Positions 8,196-9,486 of a stretch of 9,486 bases of DNA are shown here, piece after piece; the stretch's first letter is position 1, and every line of letters begins with the position of its first letter. The notes under the pieces were generated by a model. That model was not told the origin of the DNA. It searched no databases and saw only the letters and a program-made list of their open reading frames with translations. The stretch covers positions 1 through 9,486 of the forward strand of contig JAGWMH010000059.1 in the NCBI GenBank assembly GCA_028871775.1, given 5' to 3'. The translations under genes were made by a program, and so were the position numbers. This stretch comes from Betaproteobacteria bacterium (GTDB lineage Bacteria > Pseudomonadota > Gammaproteobacteria > Burkholderiales > Gallionellaceae).

Positions 8196-9038
8196 TTGAT
8201 CAAGAACGACGAGATGCTGTTGCGCGAGGCACTTGCCGATGCCAGGACCGTCGGCCCCTTGGCGCGTGCCGCGCTGGTGGTGGCCCGCCATGCCGATCCC
8301 GCGCTGGACGTGGAGCGTTACGCGGCGTTGATCGAAGGCGATAGCGCCACGCTGCGCCAGCAGGTTCCCGCCGACGCTTCGCGCGCGACGCTGATCGCGC
8401 GCCTCAACCATTTCCTGTTCGAGGAACGCGGCTACCGCGGCAACCACGAGCACTACTACGATCCGCGCAACAGTCTGCTCAATGCCGTGATCGATCGCCG
8501 GCTGGGGATCCCGATCACGCTGTGCATCCTCTACCTGGAAATCGGCCGTGGCCTGGGACTGCCGCTGGAAGGCGTGGCCTTTCCCGGGCATTTCCTGGTC
8601 AAGTGCCCGATGGACCGCGGCATGGTAATCCTCGATCCCTTCAATGGCGGCGTGAGCCTGTCGGAACAAGGCCTGCGCGAACGTCTCGAACAGCAGGAGC
8701 TCAACCTGCACGAGCGGCCCGAGGTGCAGGATTGGCTGCGCCCGGCCGATCGCAGGGCCATCGTTGCGCGTCTGCTGCGCAACCTCAAGCGCATCTATGC
8801 CGATGGCGGTCAGATCAGCGATGCGATCAAGGTGCTCAGCCTGCTGGTGGTGGCCGATCCCGGCTCGGCGCGCGACTTGCGCGAGCGCGGCAACCTGTTC
8901 CGTCGCATGGAATGCTGGGGTGCGGCCGTGAGCGACCTGGAAAGCGCGCTGGCCTTGGGCGGGCTGGGCGCCGACGAGGCCGAGGAAACGCGCCAGGTGC
9001 TGGTGGAGCTGCGTGCCAGGCCGCGCCTGCTGCATTGA
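8196..9038 (+). CDS. SirB1-family protein: transglutaminase-like domain plus TPR-like tail
   Basis: The protein belongs to the SirB1/YchA family: a transglutaminase-like core followed by a helical tetratricopeptide-like region. Its biochemical role is unknown. From the TTG start the product is 280 aa. The core spans about 60-155, with LNHFLFEERGYRGNHEHYYDPRNSLLNAVIDRRLGIPITLCILYLEIGRGLGLPLEGV over 70-127. H132 in FPGHFLV and D147 in ILDPFNGG sit where a transglutaminase has its His and Asp. The position expected to hold the catalytic Cys is near I105/P106; C110 in ITLC is nearby but not obviously equivalent, so activity is doubtful. The region 185-270 (IVARLLRNLKRIYADGG, ALAL) forms TPR-like helices. 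The start is uncertain: TTG 8196 follows GAGGGA by five bases; GTG 8160 has a strong AGGGAGGT upstream; ATG 8214 is also possible. mobB begins 9 bp downstream. Confidence 0.82.
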   Translation: MIKNDEMLLREALADARTVGPLARAALVVARHADPALDVERYAALIEGDSATLRQQVPADASRATLIARLNHFLFEERGYRGNHEHYYDPRNSLLNAVIDRRLGIPITLCILYLEIGRGLGLPLEGVAFPGHFLVKCPMDRGMVILDPFNGGVSLSEQGLRERLEQQELNLHERPEVQDWLRPADRRAIVARLLRNLKRIYADGGQISDAIKVLSLLVVADPGSARDLRERGNLFRRMECWGAAVSDLESALALGGLGADEAEETRQVLVELRARPRLLH

Positions 9039-9047
9039 GCCGCAGGC

Positions 9048-9486
9048 GTGATCATACTGGGCATTGCCGGCTGGTCCGGCAGCGGCAAGACCACCCTGAT
9101 CGAGCGGCTGATCCCGCTGCTGCAGGCACGCGGCCTGGTGGTCTCGGTGCTCAAGCACGCCCACCATGGATTCGACCTCGATACCCCCGGCAAGGACTCC
9201 TGGCGCCATCGCGAGGCCGGCGCCTACGAGGTGCTGGTGAGCTCGGCGCAGCGCTGGGCACTGCTGCACGAAGTCGGCGCTGCCGCGGAACCCGGGCTCG
9301 AACAGCTGGTCACCCGCCTGTCGCCGTGCGATCTGGTGCTGGTCGAGGGCTTCAAGCGCGAGGCAGTGCCCAGGATCGAGGTGCGGCGCGCTGCCCGGCC
9401 GGCGCCCTTGCTTGCGCCGACCGATCCGTGGATCATCGCCATCGCCAGTGACCGGCCGCAGCAAGATGAAACCCTGCCGGTGCTCG
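9048..9486 (+). CDS. mobB: Molybdopterin-guanine dinucleotide biosynthesis protein MobB (C-terminus cut)
   Basis: MobB is a GTP-binding P-loop protein that assists MobA in forming the guanine dinucleotide form of the molybdenum cofactor. The first 146 residues are present, beginning MIILGIAGWSGSGKTTLIERLI; the frame stays open to the window edge. Motifs are the Walker A GWSGSGKTT (8-16), the family signature SVLKHAHHGFDLDTPGKDSWRHREAGA (33-59), a Walker B-like DLVLVEGFK (95-103) and IEVRR (110-114). Family members are commonly about 160-180 aa, so only a short tail is missing. GTG 9048 is the best start; it lies 9 bp after the SirB1-family stop with only a weak upstream purine run, so it is probably read as part of that transcript. 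MobA or MoeA, the usual partners, may lie just outside the window. Confidence 0.9.
   Translation, partial: MIILGIAGWSGSGKTTLIERLIPLLQARGLVVSVLKHAHHGFDLDTPGKDSWRHREAGAYEVLVSSAQRWALLHEVGAAAEPGLEQLVTRLSPCDLVLVEGFKREAVPRIEVRRAARPAPLLAPTDPWIIAIASDRPQQDETLPVL

Noticed and set aside
8076..9464. 462-codon minus-strand ORF across the SirB1-family gene and mobB
   Set aside because: Antisense shadow; the plus-strand frames show clear family motifs.

Overview
The window reads as proteobacterial chromosome. From left to right it holds the end of nadB (minus strand, cut by the left edge), a divergent promoter region, a complete sigma-E envelope-stress operon (rpoE-rseA-rseB-mucD), a hairpin and promoter, typA/bipA, rmuC, a SirB1-family gene and the start of mobB (cut by the right edge). 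The order nadB | rpoE-rseA-rseB-mucD is the classic nadB-algU-mucA-mucB-mucD arrangement of beta- and gammaproteobacteria. The sequence style of the left two thirds suggests a betaproteobacterium, possibly of the Nitrosomonadales/Gallionellaceae type. That placement is an impression from codon and protein style, not a search result.

Region 1 (1-1624): nadB runs leftward from a non-ATG start at about 1421. The roughly 200 bp between nadB and rpoE carries a candidate extended -10 promoter for nadB, a sigma-E-like promoter (GAACT-N16-TCAA) that would autoregulate the stress operon, and a housekeeping-type promoter close to rpoE.

Region 2 (1625-5180): RpoE is the extracytoplasmic sigma factor. 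RseA is its single-pass membrane anti-sigma factor, RseB is the periplasmic sensor that protects RseA, and MucD is a periplasmic HtrA protease with two PDZ domains. rpoE, rseA and rseB are tightly packed and probably translationally coupled. No intact rseC/mucC lies between rseB and mucD. The 96-bp gap there instead holds a 9-bp perfect hairpin over the rseB stop codon and a 22-codon ORF that overlaps that stop.

Region 3 (5181-7176): a 12-bp perfect-stem hairpin closes the stress operon. A short promoter region then leads to typA, a complete ribosome-associated GTPase gene. Glutamate and valine codon choice changes abruptly near position 7010, inside a highly conserved part of typA.

Region 4 (7177-9486): rmuC (short form), a SirB1-family transglutaminase-like gene and a partial mobB follow on the same strand. 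They have visibly higher GC and a different codon style from the rpoE operon. Together with the switch inside typA, this raises the possibility that the window joins two different genomic backgrounds, by recombination or by chimeric assembly. No CRISPR array, insertion sequence, tRNA or rRNA was seen, and no clearly new multi-gene system is present.
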